From Stercorarius parasiticus (Eukaryota; Chordata; Aves; Charadriiformes; Stercorariidae): a DNA stretch of 64,000 bases. Positions 1 to 10,835 of this stretch are shown one piece after another (the first letter of the stretch is position 1; the number at the start of each line of letters is the position of its first letter). Location of the stretch: positions 1,698 through 65,697 of the forward strand of contig VWZL01002000.1 of NCBI GenBank assembly GCA_013396915.1. Direction: 5' to 3'. Under the pieces are notes generated by a model. The model was given only the letters and a program-made list of their open reading frames with translations. It had not been told where the DNA came from and did no database searches. The position numbers were made by a program, and so were the translations under genes.

Positions 1-737
1 AGCTTGACACTCCCCACCAGCCCCTCGTTGCTGGTAAGGACAGGGTCCAGCATAGCTCCTGTCCTCGTTGGCTTCTCTACCATTTGAAGAAGAAAGTTGT
101 CGTCAACACATTCCAAGAACTTCCTGGATTTCTTGTGCCCTGCTGTGCTGTCTTTCCAGCAGATATCAGGGTGGTTGAAGTCCCCCATGAGGACCAGGGT
201 CTGTGAACACTGTGCTGCTCATATCTGTCTATAGAGGGCCTCATCCGCTCCATTGTCCTGGTCAGGTGGCCTGTAGCAGACCCCCACTGTTAATGTCCCC
301 TGCCCCTGCATTCCCTTTAATCTTGACCCATAAGCTCTCCGTTGTCCTTTCTTCCATCCCCATGTGGAGCTCCATGCACTCCAGCTGTTCATTGATAGAG
401 GGCAACAACCCCTCCTCATCTCCTCAGCCTGTCCTTCCTGAAGAGCCTGTATCCCTCCATTCCAACACTCCAGTCATAAGAGCCATCCCACCATGTATCA
501 GATGCCAATGAGATCATAGCCCTGGAGGCATGCACACGTTTCTAACTCCTCTTGTTTGTTCCCCATGCTATGTGCATTTGCATAGAGGCACTTCAGCTGG
601 GCCCCCGATGAAGCTGACTTATAGGCTGGAGTGGCTGCATTTCCTTTGTGCTGTTCTTCAGGTGGCCTTCCTTCAAGGTGTTTTATTCCTGACTGCCCTG
701 TTCCTATTGCCTCAGGAGCCCAATGGCTCATCTCCAT
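1..737 (-). pseudogene. CR1 ORF2 remnant, N-terminal APE-type endonuclease
   Basis: The start of the CR1 ORF2 polyprotein on the minus strand. In the element this domain nicks target DNA to prime reverse transcription. Visible blocks, in order: LKCLYANAHSMGNKQEELE (about 600-540), WDGSYDWSVGMEGYRLFRKD in a shifted frame (about 495-437), GVCYRPPDQDNGADEALYRQ (about 285-222), and GDFNHPDICWK (about 184-152), which holds the conserved Asp and Asn of the endonuclease core. A stop and several frame changes separate these blocks, so no functional protein is encoded. The RT domain is not in the window because the element continues leftward past position 1. Confidence 0.85.
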
Positions 738-884
738 AAGACTTCAAGTGTGCTGCAGCATACGTAGCATATCTCAGAGCAACAGGTTGAGGGCCTTTGC
801 TAGCGACCCAACCCTCAGTCCTTGGATCGTCATCCCTTGGCTTGTCACAAGCAAGCCTGATAATATCCCCCTCCTCCATCAAGT

Positions 885-1380
885 CTAGTTTAAAGCTCGG
901 CCAATGAGCCCTGCTAGCTCATGGGTGAACACCCTCTTCCCCCTTTCAGAAAGATGAACCCCCTCCAATGCCAGCAAGCCTGGTGCCGTGTAGGCCATCC
1001 TATTGTTAAAACCCCCGAAATTATGGCAGTGGCAGCAGCCACGAAGCCTTGTATTGACAGACTGAGCATGTCTGCTTCTTTCAGGGTCACTGCCTATAAC
1101 TGGAAGAAGAGAGGAAAAGATAACCTGCATCCCAGACTCCCTTATTAACCTTCACAAGGCCCTGAAGTCTCTTTTGATTACCCTTGGGCTACATGTTGTC
1201 ACCTCATCACAACCCATGTGGAAGAGACCCAGTGAGTAATAGTCTGAGGGGCTTACCAGGCTAGGAAGTTTCCTTGTGATGTCCCTGACCTGGGCCCGAG
1301 GAAGGCAACGTACTTCCCTTAAGAAGAGGGTCTCCCCGGCATATTGAACCCTCTGTTCCCCTCAGAAGGGAGTCACCCTG
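885..1380 (-). pseudogene. CR1 ORF1 remnant, C-terminal GDSL/SGNH esterase-like domain
   Basis: The C-terminal half of CR1 ORF1, read on the minus strand. A GDSLLRGTE block (nucleophile-serine motif of GDSL esterases) lies at about 1377-1351. After a frame change come the stretch CLPRAQVRDITRKLPSLV, then YYSLGLFHMGCDEV, then RVIKRDFRAL and an in-frame stop near 1148. The frame reopens as the 81-residue end piece, ending ELAGLIGRALN just before a stop at 885. The downstream Asp-x-x-His block usual in this family reads EGVHLS here, so the acidic residue is Glu instead of Asp. ORF1 esterase domains are established for CR1-like elements; their role in the retrotransposon cycle is not settled. At least one frameshift and one stop make this copy non-functional. 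Confidence 0.8.
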
Positions 1381-1400
1381 GGATACTGGCTTTGATCTCA

Positions 1401-4400
1401 GTTTTTATGAGTCTGCTAATCCCCAGACTGCGTAGCTGAGAGGCTAAGGTGTGAGCCATTCTGCCACTGCGGCAGTGTGTCAGCAGCCTCAAGAGTGGGG
1501 CATTGCTTGCAGGTAGGGATGCTAACTGCTGCCACTGACCTGACTCACCCACTGAACATGAATCCAGCACTCTCACATAGTGTCCTTCACATTCACCTTG
1601 TTCACATGAACCCCTACCCTGCACAAATTTCCCAGCTGGATATCTAAAATGGAAGAGAGCACTGCTATTTTGTTTCCTCTTTGTGTTCTTAATAGCATGT
1701 ACTATCAGCATCTTTTGGAGTATGGGATATAGACATCGAGATTTTCTAGGGATGTTTGTCATACCTTGCCGTTGGCTTCTTCCAGTGATTCTTACCTACT
1801 TTAAGATGCTGAGGCACTGATGGCACACTTGCAGCATAATTCCTTTAGGTCCTAATATCCTTTTGAAGTGATGTGAAAGAAATGAGGAGTACCTCATCTG
1901 CTCACTGAATAGATATTTTACTACAAAAGGTGAAACAAAGACTTTCTTTCTAGCTCAAATTCTGCTGTCCATTGAAAAGACCAAATCACTGTATTACAGC
2001 AACATTTTCCATCTGAAATCTCCCCATGTTGTTATAGGAAGAAGGAAATGATGCCGGGTCCAGGGGAAGTACTGAGAATACCATTTGAAAAGATCACAGA
2101 AGCTTTAACCAGGGTGCTCCAATACTTAATGCTTACTCTTTGTGAAGTGCTCTTCATTTAATGAACAGGATATTACCCTGTAGAAGTACTGAAACAGCAA
2201 AATGTGTAGACCCAAGCCTTTAATGCTTTCAGTCATTGTGATTTAAGGGGTTACATAAACCCTTGAGAGCTCTCAGACCAGAGGAAATCTCTGTTCCAAT
2301 TTATATTTCCTTGCATCTGATAGTGATGTTGTGCATACTACAGGAAATGGCAGCAAAATAATTTGGGGTAGAGCATACCCAGTGTGTTTTTACACTTTCT
2401 TGCCTCTTAGGCAGGCATGTTATACCTTAAATGCACTAATTTTGGTCAATACATCTTGAAAATTTTCAGTATTCCTTACACATTACATTTTAGGTAACTG
2501 ATAGATAAAAATGTAAATACATCTTGTTTGGGTAAAGAAAGGAAGAAAATTAGTATTATGATTTATAAATAAAACTATTCTTAATCTGAGTTTTTACATG
2601 ACAAAAGACGCAGAATTATGAATGGGAGTGTTTTCAGAATTCACAAACAGGGCTAATCTGGCCATACATCCTGGTTAATTCTCCATCTTTGGGACCTGTA
2701 TGGAGATTTCTGTAATGCAAGTCAACTAGCAGCAGCCTCCAAAGGAATAAAACAGAACAGAAAAACAATCAACCATGCCCTCCTCCAACACTGATATAGA
2801 TGGGAGTTATGTGTACGTTTCCATCTGATCCACAAAGTGAATATCTAGGGTAATAGAGACCTTCAGGACTGCAGATAAAAACTGTGATAGCATTTTGGGG
2901 AAGTCTAGGGAAGCTCCTAGGCACTTATGGGGAGGTAGGTTAGTATAAGTCTCTGGTATGGCTCAACTATTCCGTGAACAGATACTCTGAATTCTGTTTA
3001 TTATTTGGTGTATTATGAATATGCTATAATAAGATTTTATATGTGATGTAATAGTTGGTGTGAGATAGACTTAGGAAAGCATGGATGTGAGAGGAAGTTA
3101 AATCATTCCTTTAGACAATAGAAGTGGGAAGAGTTTTGCATTTGAACTGTAGCCTAAATGTCAGGTGTGGGAGGTAGGTTTTGCAGAACATTCTCCTGGT
3201 GTATTAAGTAGAGATTGCAGCTCATACCACAAAGATGTGATGGGATACGGAAATGTGTTAGAAGTACTGTAGAGATGGTTAATGCTTTTGGTACTTGAGC
3301 TGATATTTCTGTAAATATCTCTTTTATTGTGAATAGCTGTGCTGTATTGGGATGCTGGTTGTATCTTGAATACCCTGTTTTTCCAAAATATGTTCCTTGT
3401 TTCTGCTCTCTCAATAAGCTTTCTCCACTGGAGTCAACCAGTGAACTTTTTTGGCTCCAGCACTGACTTGAACAGAAGAATCGAAACCTTTGTTTACATT
3501 GGTGGAAGGCAGTTCATTACTTTGGTTATTAATACTGAACAGATGCCATGCACTGTGTGAAAACAACTATGAAAGTCAGGCAGAATACCTTTTGGTTATC
3601 TGATGCAAATTAAGATTATGGGCTGCAGTCCTGCATCTACCTGACCAAATGTAAATACAGAATGCAGGAGACCTAGTTGAAGTCTTTGGTTCACAGAGCC
3701 TGATTTTCTTTCCAGTATCAGCCTCCTTTCAGGCATAAAATTAGGCATGAGATAATGTACAGTGAGAGGCCCTAATTCTGTGTTTCCTTAGCAATGGGAG
3801 GCCATTACTTTACAAATCTCTGTTCTTTCTTTTTTTTTTTTTTGATCACTTGAGTTTTATTTCCATATTCTCATTTTCTCCTTTCTCATACTTTATCTTT
3901 ACATTTTCCTGGTTTTCTTTCACAGATTCTTACTGGCCCTGCTATAATTTAGACATCTTGTAGTATTCCAACAGAAGCTACTTTGGAGATATCCAGTCTT
4001 ACCTACCCAGACTTGGACTTTAGCCTCTTGGGATGATAATTTTACTGGTTTTATTTGAATTACAGAGTGTTTGAAGACTACAATTGCATTATGAACCTAT
4101 TGTCCAAAGCAGCCTGTGTTCTTATCCTAAGGGACATATCAAAAAGGCAGAGGTTGATTCTGTTCATTTGTCATAAGCTGGTATGGTACGCACAGGCAAG
4201 CAGCAAAGATGTTTAAGAATACTGAATGATTAGAAAGAAAATAACAAGTTCCAGTTTCCTTCATATCTCTTATATTTTGGTTAAATTTCTGCCTTTTCTA
4301 GGCTAGTAGATAATTACATTGTTTTGAGATTGTTGACACAAACCATTCACACATGTATTGCAACAAGCAAGTACAGATTCATGGATATTTTGGCTTCTGT

Positions 4401-5017
4401 ATGGGCTGAGATTCTTATTAAGTCCATTACTTGAAATCATTTGTCCTAAAGGTGTTTCCTTGACCACTAAAAACTGTATCAAGGTAGTCATCCTGTTAAG
4501 GGAACTACCATTCAGTAGCATGCAGCAATGTCAAATCAATGTCAAATGAAGAAGTGCGGCTCTTGTAGCTTTCTTTCTTTTTTTTTTTAGAAATCTGGTT
4601 TTGTTTTGTGTTCTAAGTGGTTTTGGTAGGTCATCAGACAATGCATGACCGTATTTTTCTGACATCTGCGAATACAGCTCAGAAAGATGATACAGAACAT
4701 ATAGCATGACAGATAGGGCAGAGGAATTAGTCTTTTCTACTCGGCTTTGTGCCGTGTATTAATATTATTTTTTTTCTCTTAGATAATATGAGAAATAGAA
4801 CCTGAAAGTCATTGTATGGTCTTCTTGCCAATTTGTATCACCATTTCTGGTAAAATTTTATAGCAATTGTACATTTCTTCCAGTCAATGTACTGGATAAC
4901 TCTGATAACTCTGATGCTATTTTTAATAACCCTAAAATTTACCTCTGACTTTTTTCCTTAATTGAAACTTTTCATATGGTTAATTACTTTTGCTGTTTTG
5001 CCAGAACAATATACATA
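1401..5017. other. Unannotated AT-rich non-coding stretch
   Basis: No exon, RNA gene or named repeat is recognised. The first few hundred bases (to about 1760) may still be degenerate CR1 ORF1. A T-run at 3829-3843 and short T-rich patches near 4575 and 4770 are the only low-complexity features. The open frames here are short and resemble nothing known. Confidence 0.5.
3829..3843. repeat. poly(T) run
   Basis: Homopolymer of about 15 T just before gatcacttg. No SINE or LINE body is seen on either side, so it is treated as simple sequence and not as a retroposon tail. Confidence 0.8.
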
Positions 5018-5452
5018 ATCAGAGAATGACAGTGTGGTTGAGGTTGGAAGGGACGTCTGGAGGTCATCTGGTCCAACCACCCTGCTCCAGCAGGGAGACC
5101 TAGAGCATGCTGCTCAAGACCATGTCCAGATGGCTTTTGAAGATTTCCAAGGATGGAAACTCTACTGCTACTCTGGGCAACCTGTTCCCATGCTGAGTCA
5201 CCCTCACATTAATAGAGTGTTTCCTGATGTTCACGAGGAACCTCCCATGTTTCAGTTTGTGCCCATTGTCTCCGGCCTTGTAACTGGACACCACTGGAAA
5301 GAATCTGTTTCTGTCTTCTTAACACACCCCCTTCAGATGTTTGTACAATATGATGAGACACTCCCCAAGCCTTCTCTTCTCCAGCCTGAACAGTCACATC
5401 TCTCTCAACCTTTTCTTATAGGAGAAATTCTCCAGTCCCTTCAATGAGCTGA
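5018..5452 (-). mobile_element. CR1 LINE 3' fragment, 5'-truncated
   Basis: Minus-strand CR1 3' end. On the + strand it starts with a degraded terminal repeat (atcagagaatgac) and then gttgaggttggaagggac. The usual order follows: catctggtccaacca, tgggcaacctgttcc, gtttgtgcccattgtc, and finally the cttctcttctccagcctgaa block. The 5' truncation falls in the 3' part of the ORF2 region and UTR, so no RT is present. About 435 bases are retained. The terminal repeat and body are moderately diverged from the canonical avian sequence. Confidence 0.93.
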
Positions 5453-5469
5453 GGATTTACCACTGCAGT

Positions 5470-5513
5470 AAAAGTGGCTACTGAAAACTGGCATGAAAGC
5501 GGCTACTGAAAAC
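5470..5513. repeat. Short tandem duplication
   Basis: A segment containing ggctactgaaaac occurs twice about 26 bases apart (first copy near 5476, second near 5501), with one difference just upstream (agtggc versus agcggc). It lies immediately beyond the truncated 5' end of the adjacent CR1 copy. Confidence 0.7.
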
Positions 5514-6039
5514 ACCCACTCTCTGTTCTGACCAGAGATGAGCCTCAGCTCTTTGAAAAGTTAGATTCAAGCCCAAATCTGGTTCAAATTCCTGTCTTTC
5601 AGCTCCAGGGTGTGTCATGAATGAATACTAAAACAAACGGTATCATGGCTTTCTGGTCAACCACTGATATCTAGAGACTACCTGGTTCCTATGTACATTG
5701 CGTACTCTATAGGAGAAACAGCGGATGGCAGTTCTACACTAATGTGAAGTAATAGTGGGAGCATTTTCTGTTTCTGTGACTCTTAAAAGCAGATACTTCA
5801 GCTCCTACAGAGATACTTTGAATGTCCTCTAAAAAGCCTGCAGGTAGTTCCATATTGTATTTCTGATTTCTGTCGGAACAAAATTGTCCTTCCAAAATTC
5901 ATAGTTTTAGCTCTGCAGAGCAATGTCATAATGGAAATCAACATTTTTGCATATTGAAGGTCCATTGCTTCTTCAGGACTGCATCATGCATCTTCTTGGC
6001 ACCTGTAAGTGATAAGGGTTTTTGACATTTTCTCCTGTT

Positions 6040-6076
6040 ATTTTTTTTAAAATTTTTTTAAAATTTTTTTAAAAAA
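6040..6076. repeat. Low-complexity T/A block repeat
   Basis: Alternating runs of about seven to eight T and four A, three cycles, ending in six A. This is low-complexity sequence able to fold on itself. Confidence 0.8.
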
Positions 6077-6396
6077 TGACAACTGTGTGAGGTTTCTTAG
6101 AGCTTTGAAAAGCTGAATCTAGAATATGAGGGGAGTTAAAAATGTAAGATAATCCATTTCTGTTTGTGCAAGGATTTTACCTCCGCTTCACATTCATAAC
6201 AACAAAAAAAAGAGGACACTGGAATATTTTTTTAAACTTGCATGTATTTTTTATATACAGATCCACAGACTTGAATTTTAAATTCCACCAGCTGAGTAAC
6301 ACTATGTTTCTATGAAGAGTCAAAACCCACGTGCATGCCTACAGGACGTCTGAAGTTTTCTATGTCCAGGACTGCATTCATATATTAAGCCTTTAA

Positions 6397-6449
6397 ATAT
6401 ATATATGTACATACATAGACAATTATATACATAAATATATTATATATGC
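6397..6449. repeat. AT-rich TA/TAC microsatellite-like patch
   Basis: Interrupted (TA)n and (TACA)n units: aaatatatatatg, then tacatacata, then attatatacataaatatat. It is imperfect and probably an old dinucleotide repeat. Confidence 0.7.
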
Positions 6450-7644
6450 TACATTGTCATTTATTCTTCTTGGGCTAAACTGCACCTAGGACTTTAAAGA
6501 CAGCAAGCTATAGAGCTGTAGAGAGTGAGTTACGCCTACATCGATGTCCTATTTACCACAGATGCACTAATGAAGGCACAAGAGAATCTTCCTTCCTACA
6601 CCTCCTGAGAAGGTATCCATTTGCATCTCTAAACAAAGCTCCCAAATTCCTGGACTCTTATTAGAACTCCCTCTGCTTGGTACTGCTTCCATTTCTATAT
6701 GGGAGCTGGACTCCTTGTTGCTGTCGTGTTTTTTTTAGAATAAGCATTCTGAGTGGGTCACAGTGCTGCTTATAAAAGAAGCCTGGCTGAGTACTGGCTT
6801 TTATCTTTGATCTCAGATGAAGACTTTCCAAGTGTGGCTCAGCAGATAGCTGACTGCCCCTCCTGCTCACTTTAAATTTTAGAAGTGTCTTATCTCCCAC
6901 AATGATTTCTTTGTCTTTCCTTTTCAACAGAGTCTCTTTGCAGAATCCACAAAAGAAGAAAAGCTGGGATGGAGCTGGAAAATGAAGTCATCTTTTCCCA
7001 GGGGTAATATACATTTTCACCTTTGTGAGACACTGCTCCATCCGTTCTAGCACAATATTTCATAATAAAAACTTCCGATGCACTATGCAAAGCCTGCTTT
7101 TTTTTTTCTGTGGCAGCAAACTCCTTTGTTAGGTATAAAGGTATAAAGAGCTCAAGTGCACATAAAGATCACGAAGTGCAGCACAGCACTTATTGTATGT
7201 AGTGCCTTGTTCCTGAAAGCATATAATGTCTTGGATGTAAAGCCTAGTTTTTATTCATCAGCATTAGCATGGCACCGTGCCCAAGCTAATGGGTCTTGCA
7301 GCTTGAGGAAAAAATTATGCTACAGCAGCTAGCCTGTATTGGCTTCTGAAGCCAATGTGGTTTTCACTCTGTCATCTATGCTTTCCTCTACAGTGTGATG
7401 CAGGCACGACTTAAATGATTATTTTGTTTTTGGAGGCTTCTAGGTAGAGCTGTTCTACTTATTGAGGACAAATCACTAATTTGATATCATTAAAGTGCAG
7501 AAACCTCGTTTTTTTATTTCTACCCGTCTCTAATGCTATTGCAGTAAGATTATAATTTGTTGCAGTTTCCTTTCACTCTGCCTTTGTGCTGCCTTAAACA
7601 CTGAAGTACTCCAGAGCACTTCAGATTCACACTGGATTTCCCAG

Positions 7645-7680
7645 CTTAGACTCAAATGAGGTCTTAGACTCAAATAAGGC
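7645..7680. repeat. 18-bp direct tandem duplication
   Basis: cttagactcaaatgaggt is followed immediately by cttagactcaaataaggc, two adjacent copies differing at two positions. This looks like a local replication slippage or duplication event. Confidence 0.85.
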
Positions 7681-9571
7681 AAAATTCTATATATTTTCAA
7701 GTTCATTAGAAACCCAAATCCAAACGATAGCTTCGAAGGATGAAACTTCATGAACTAGTCGCCAAAACCAGAATCTTCCTGAGTTCATCATATAGCAGTT
7801 TTAAATGGACTGCTAGAATATTGCAATGTATAGCATCAGTGTTTTCTGATATGTGATGAGTAAATGTTTCTAGTATTTGTGCTAGCACCACACCTCCCGT
7901 GAGGAGATTTAATGGCGTATGTCAAATGCTAAGAAGACTGCAGCAATTCTGTAAGACACACATAAGCATCAGTATTCCTGCGTGAAGAAAAGAAAAGCTC
8001 AGGAAAAAGAAGCTCAGTGTTGTGCTCAGGATTGTATTTACGCTTGTGGAGCCAAGGGACAGAACAACTCCTGCACCTGACAGAAAGTCCTCCCATGTTT
8101 CTGCCTGCTTCAAGTGGATTACGTTACTTTCTCTTTAGGAAAACCATTGGCAAAAAATGTATTACTGCACATATACTGCTAAGATCTTATTGAAGATTAG
8201 GAGATTTGTAATTAAATAAGTGTAATTTTTTCTTTGAAGAACTTTGGCTATCCTGTTGCAATCTTGTGGATTGCAAAGTGTCTCCAAATTGCAAATGATT
8301 GTTTGTACCTTTTATTTTGTAATACCATTTTCTGTCAGTTTCCTTGCCTGTGAGAGCTGAAACTCGAAATCAGATCTAAGTTGGTTTTTGGGCAAGAGTT
8401 TCTTAATGTGCACTTTCCTTGCTTTGCAAACTTGCTGCTGATAAGTAAGCAGATGTATTGCAGACAACACTGTAGGATGAGAGTATGAGTGTTGTATAAG
8501 ACACTTGTTTTCTTTCTCCTCATTTTGCTTTTTCTTTTCTCCTCCTTCAGCAAGCGTGCTCTGAAGCACTCTTGGAAAGCTGCCAATCCAGAAATATAAA
8601 CACTTCTAAAATTGTTCTCAGCCTTAGATTTCTGATATCCTCTTCATGGGGTAGTCAAATTAGAAAGGAACCCCAAAATAATTTCTGTGGAAGACGCCAC
8701 TGAAGAAGGGAAGGCAGGGTCAGACAGAAGAACCCCAGAGATGCGAATGTCCCAATATGAAAAAGTTAAATCTATTCAAACTTTGTGTGACTACTCTGGG
8801 TGATAGAAACTGCACAAGTGACAGAGAATATTGGTAATTTTCTTCTAGTACATGTTTACTCCCTCTTTACTATCCCGCTTTTGGGCTTTGATCAGTTCAT
8901 TATCAGCTACTAGTAAAAGCCATCTACTTAAACACACGTAATTTAAATTACATGAAAATAAAGGAACTATAAGGTCTGTTGTGTGTTGGGGTTGTTAATG
9001 GGCTGCAATGCTTAAGGGACGTTGAAAGTTTTGCAATTTGCAGCATTAACATCTAGTTTCATGCTGGTCTGTTAGGTTGCTTCCAAAGGACCAGCTCAGT
9101 AGAAAACCACATTGTTTATATCCACACACTGAAGGTGACTTCCAGACACACCCTATGGCACACTGCACAGTAATAGATAAATAAATACTATCTATCCCCT
9201 GGAGCCTTAGCAAAGCATGTCTAATACTTGTTCTGCCCTAAATTGTCTGCTTTTGGCCTACCTGTGTGGGGCAGGCTGATATATGCCACAAATCTACCAG
9301 CACCTTGTAGCAAAAGAGTGAGGAGATCTGGAAGCATACCTTGCCACCCCCATGGAAGAAGTGCTTGTTTGGGGGTCAGCTGAACTCAGCAGCCCCTCAG
9401 GACGATGGCCTAGGTCACTGCACTGGAAGTGTAAGGATAAAGCCTTTTGGGGATTGACGGTGTGGCAATTCAGGTTGTTCCCCAGAGCACCTTGCAAGAG
9501 ACAAAACTCATGTAAAAGTGATACACACCTCTCCTGTGATAGGAAAAAAAAATCTGTTAGTTTGCAGGTTC

Positions 9572-10835
9572 ATCACAGAATCACAGAATCATATAATGAA
9601 GGGGTTGGAAGGGACCTCTGGAGATCATCTAGTCCAACCCGGCTGCCAGAGCACGTTCATCTAGAGCAGGCTGGACAGGAATGCATCCAGGCCGGTTTTT
9701 AATATCGCCAGAGTAGACGACTCCATTACCTTTCTGGGCAGCCTGTTCCAGTGCTCTGTCGCCCTTAAAGTAAAGAAGTTTTTCCTCATGTTGAGGTGGA
9801 ATTTCCTGTGTTCCAGTTTGCGCCCATTGACTCTTGTCCTGTTGGTGAGCACCACTGAAGAGTCTAGCCCCATGCTCTTGACACCCACCCTTTAGATATT
9901 TATAAGCATTGATGAGATCCTCTCTCAGTCTTCTCTTCTCCAGGCTGAATAGATCCAGGTCTCTCAGCATTTCCTCATAAGACAGCTGCTCTTGTTCACG
10001 GATCATGTTCATATCCCTCCACTGGACTCTCTCTAGTAGTTCCTTGTCTTTTGTGAACTGGGGAGCCCAGAACTGGACACAGTACTTCAGATGTGGCCTG
10101 ACCAGGGCAGAGTAGAGGGGGGAGGATGACCTCCCTTGATGTGCTGGCCACACTCTTTTTGATGCAGCCCAGGTTACATTTGGCCCTCTTGGCCACAAGG
10201 GCACATTGCTGGCTCACAGTCAATTTGTTGTCCACCAGGACTCCCAGGTCCCTCTCTGCAGAGCTGATGGCCAGCAAGTCAGCCCTTAACCTGTACCAGT
10301 GCACAGGGTTATTCCTCCCTAGGTGCAGGACCCTACATTTGTCCTTCTTTAACTTCATTGGGTTCCTCCCCACCCAGCTCTCTAGCCTGTCCAGGTCTTG
10401 CTGAATGGTGGCACAGCCTTCTAGTGTGTCAGCCACTCAGTTTTGTATCATCAACAACCTTGCTGAAGGTGCACTCTGTCCCCTCATCCGGGTCATTGAT
10501 GAATACGTTGAACAAGCCTGGACCCGGTACTGACCCCTGGGGAACACCACTAGTTACAGGCCTCCAACTAGACTCTGCGGTGCTGATCACAACCCTCTGA
10601 GCTCTGCCATTCAGCCAGTTCTCAGTCCACCTCACTGTCCACTCATCTAACCCACACTTTCTAAGCTTATCTATGAGGATGTTATAGGAGATTGTGTCAA
10701 AAGCCTTGCTGAAGTTGAGGTAGACAGCATCCACTGCTCTCCCCTCATCTACCCAGCCAGTCATGCTATCATAGAAGGCTATCAGATTGGTCAAGCACGA
10801 TTTCCCCTTGGTGAATCCATGTTGACCACTCCTGA
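9572..10835 (-). mobile_element. CR1 LINE, 5'-truncated, with partial RT domain
   Basis: A minus-strand CR1 copy of about 1.26 kb. On the + strand it opens with two terminal repeat units (atcacagaatcacagaatca) and ggttggaagggacctctgg, the avian CR1 3' end. It runs through the 3' UTR and the C-terminal ORF2 region into the reverse transcriptase. It stops abruptly after gtgaatccatgttgaccact, where the consensus would continue upstream, so it is truncated within the RT. The sequence keeps close to a recent avian CR1 pattern, although its frames are broken. No target-site duplication is evident. Confidence 0.95.
9900..10830 (-). pseudogene. CR1 ORF2 remnant: reverse transcriptase to C-terminus
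   Basis: Decayed C-terminal part of the CR1 ORF2 polyprotein. The 121-residue frame at 10794-10429 carries the RT fingers and palm: [20 protein letters not shown], a FSKAFDT block and [19 protein letters not shown]. The catalytic box reads VVDDTKLSG where the family has F/Y-A-D-D, so both aspartates remain but the preceding residues differ. A frame change near 10436 then leads into [36 protein letters not shown] and the downstream conserved region. The N-terminal RT and endonuclease are missing, so the copy cannot act on its own. Confidence 0.88.

Larger units (their letters stand above)
1..1400 (-). mobile_element. CR1 LINE, 5' portion (ORF1 end plus ORF2 start), cut by window edge
   Basis: Minus-strand CR1 non-LTR retrotransposon. 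Translated conceptually across frameshifts, it shows the end of ORF1 (a GDSL/SGNH-type esterase domain, about 1380 down to 885) followed by the start of ORF2 (an APE-type endonuclease, about 740 down to 1). Most avian CR1 copies are 5'-truncated and lack this part, so this is a comparatively long copy. Its 3' remainder (reverse transcriptase and terminal repeat) would lie left of position 1, outside the window. The far boundary is uncertain. Esterase homology is clear to about 1380; sequence to about 1760 might still be ORF1 but I cannot recognise it. Stops and frameshifts in both ORFs show a dead copy. Confidence 0.88.
5514..9571. other. Unannotated AT-rich non-coding stretch
   Basis: No coding exon or interspersed repeat is recognised. 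It contains a T/A-block low-complexity patch at 6040-6076, an AT-rich (TA/TAC) microsatellite-like patch at about 6397-6449 and a short tandem duplication at 7645-7680. Open frames are short and without recognisable domains. Confidence 0.5.
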
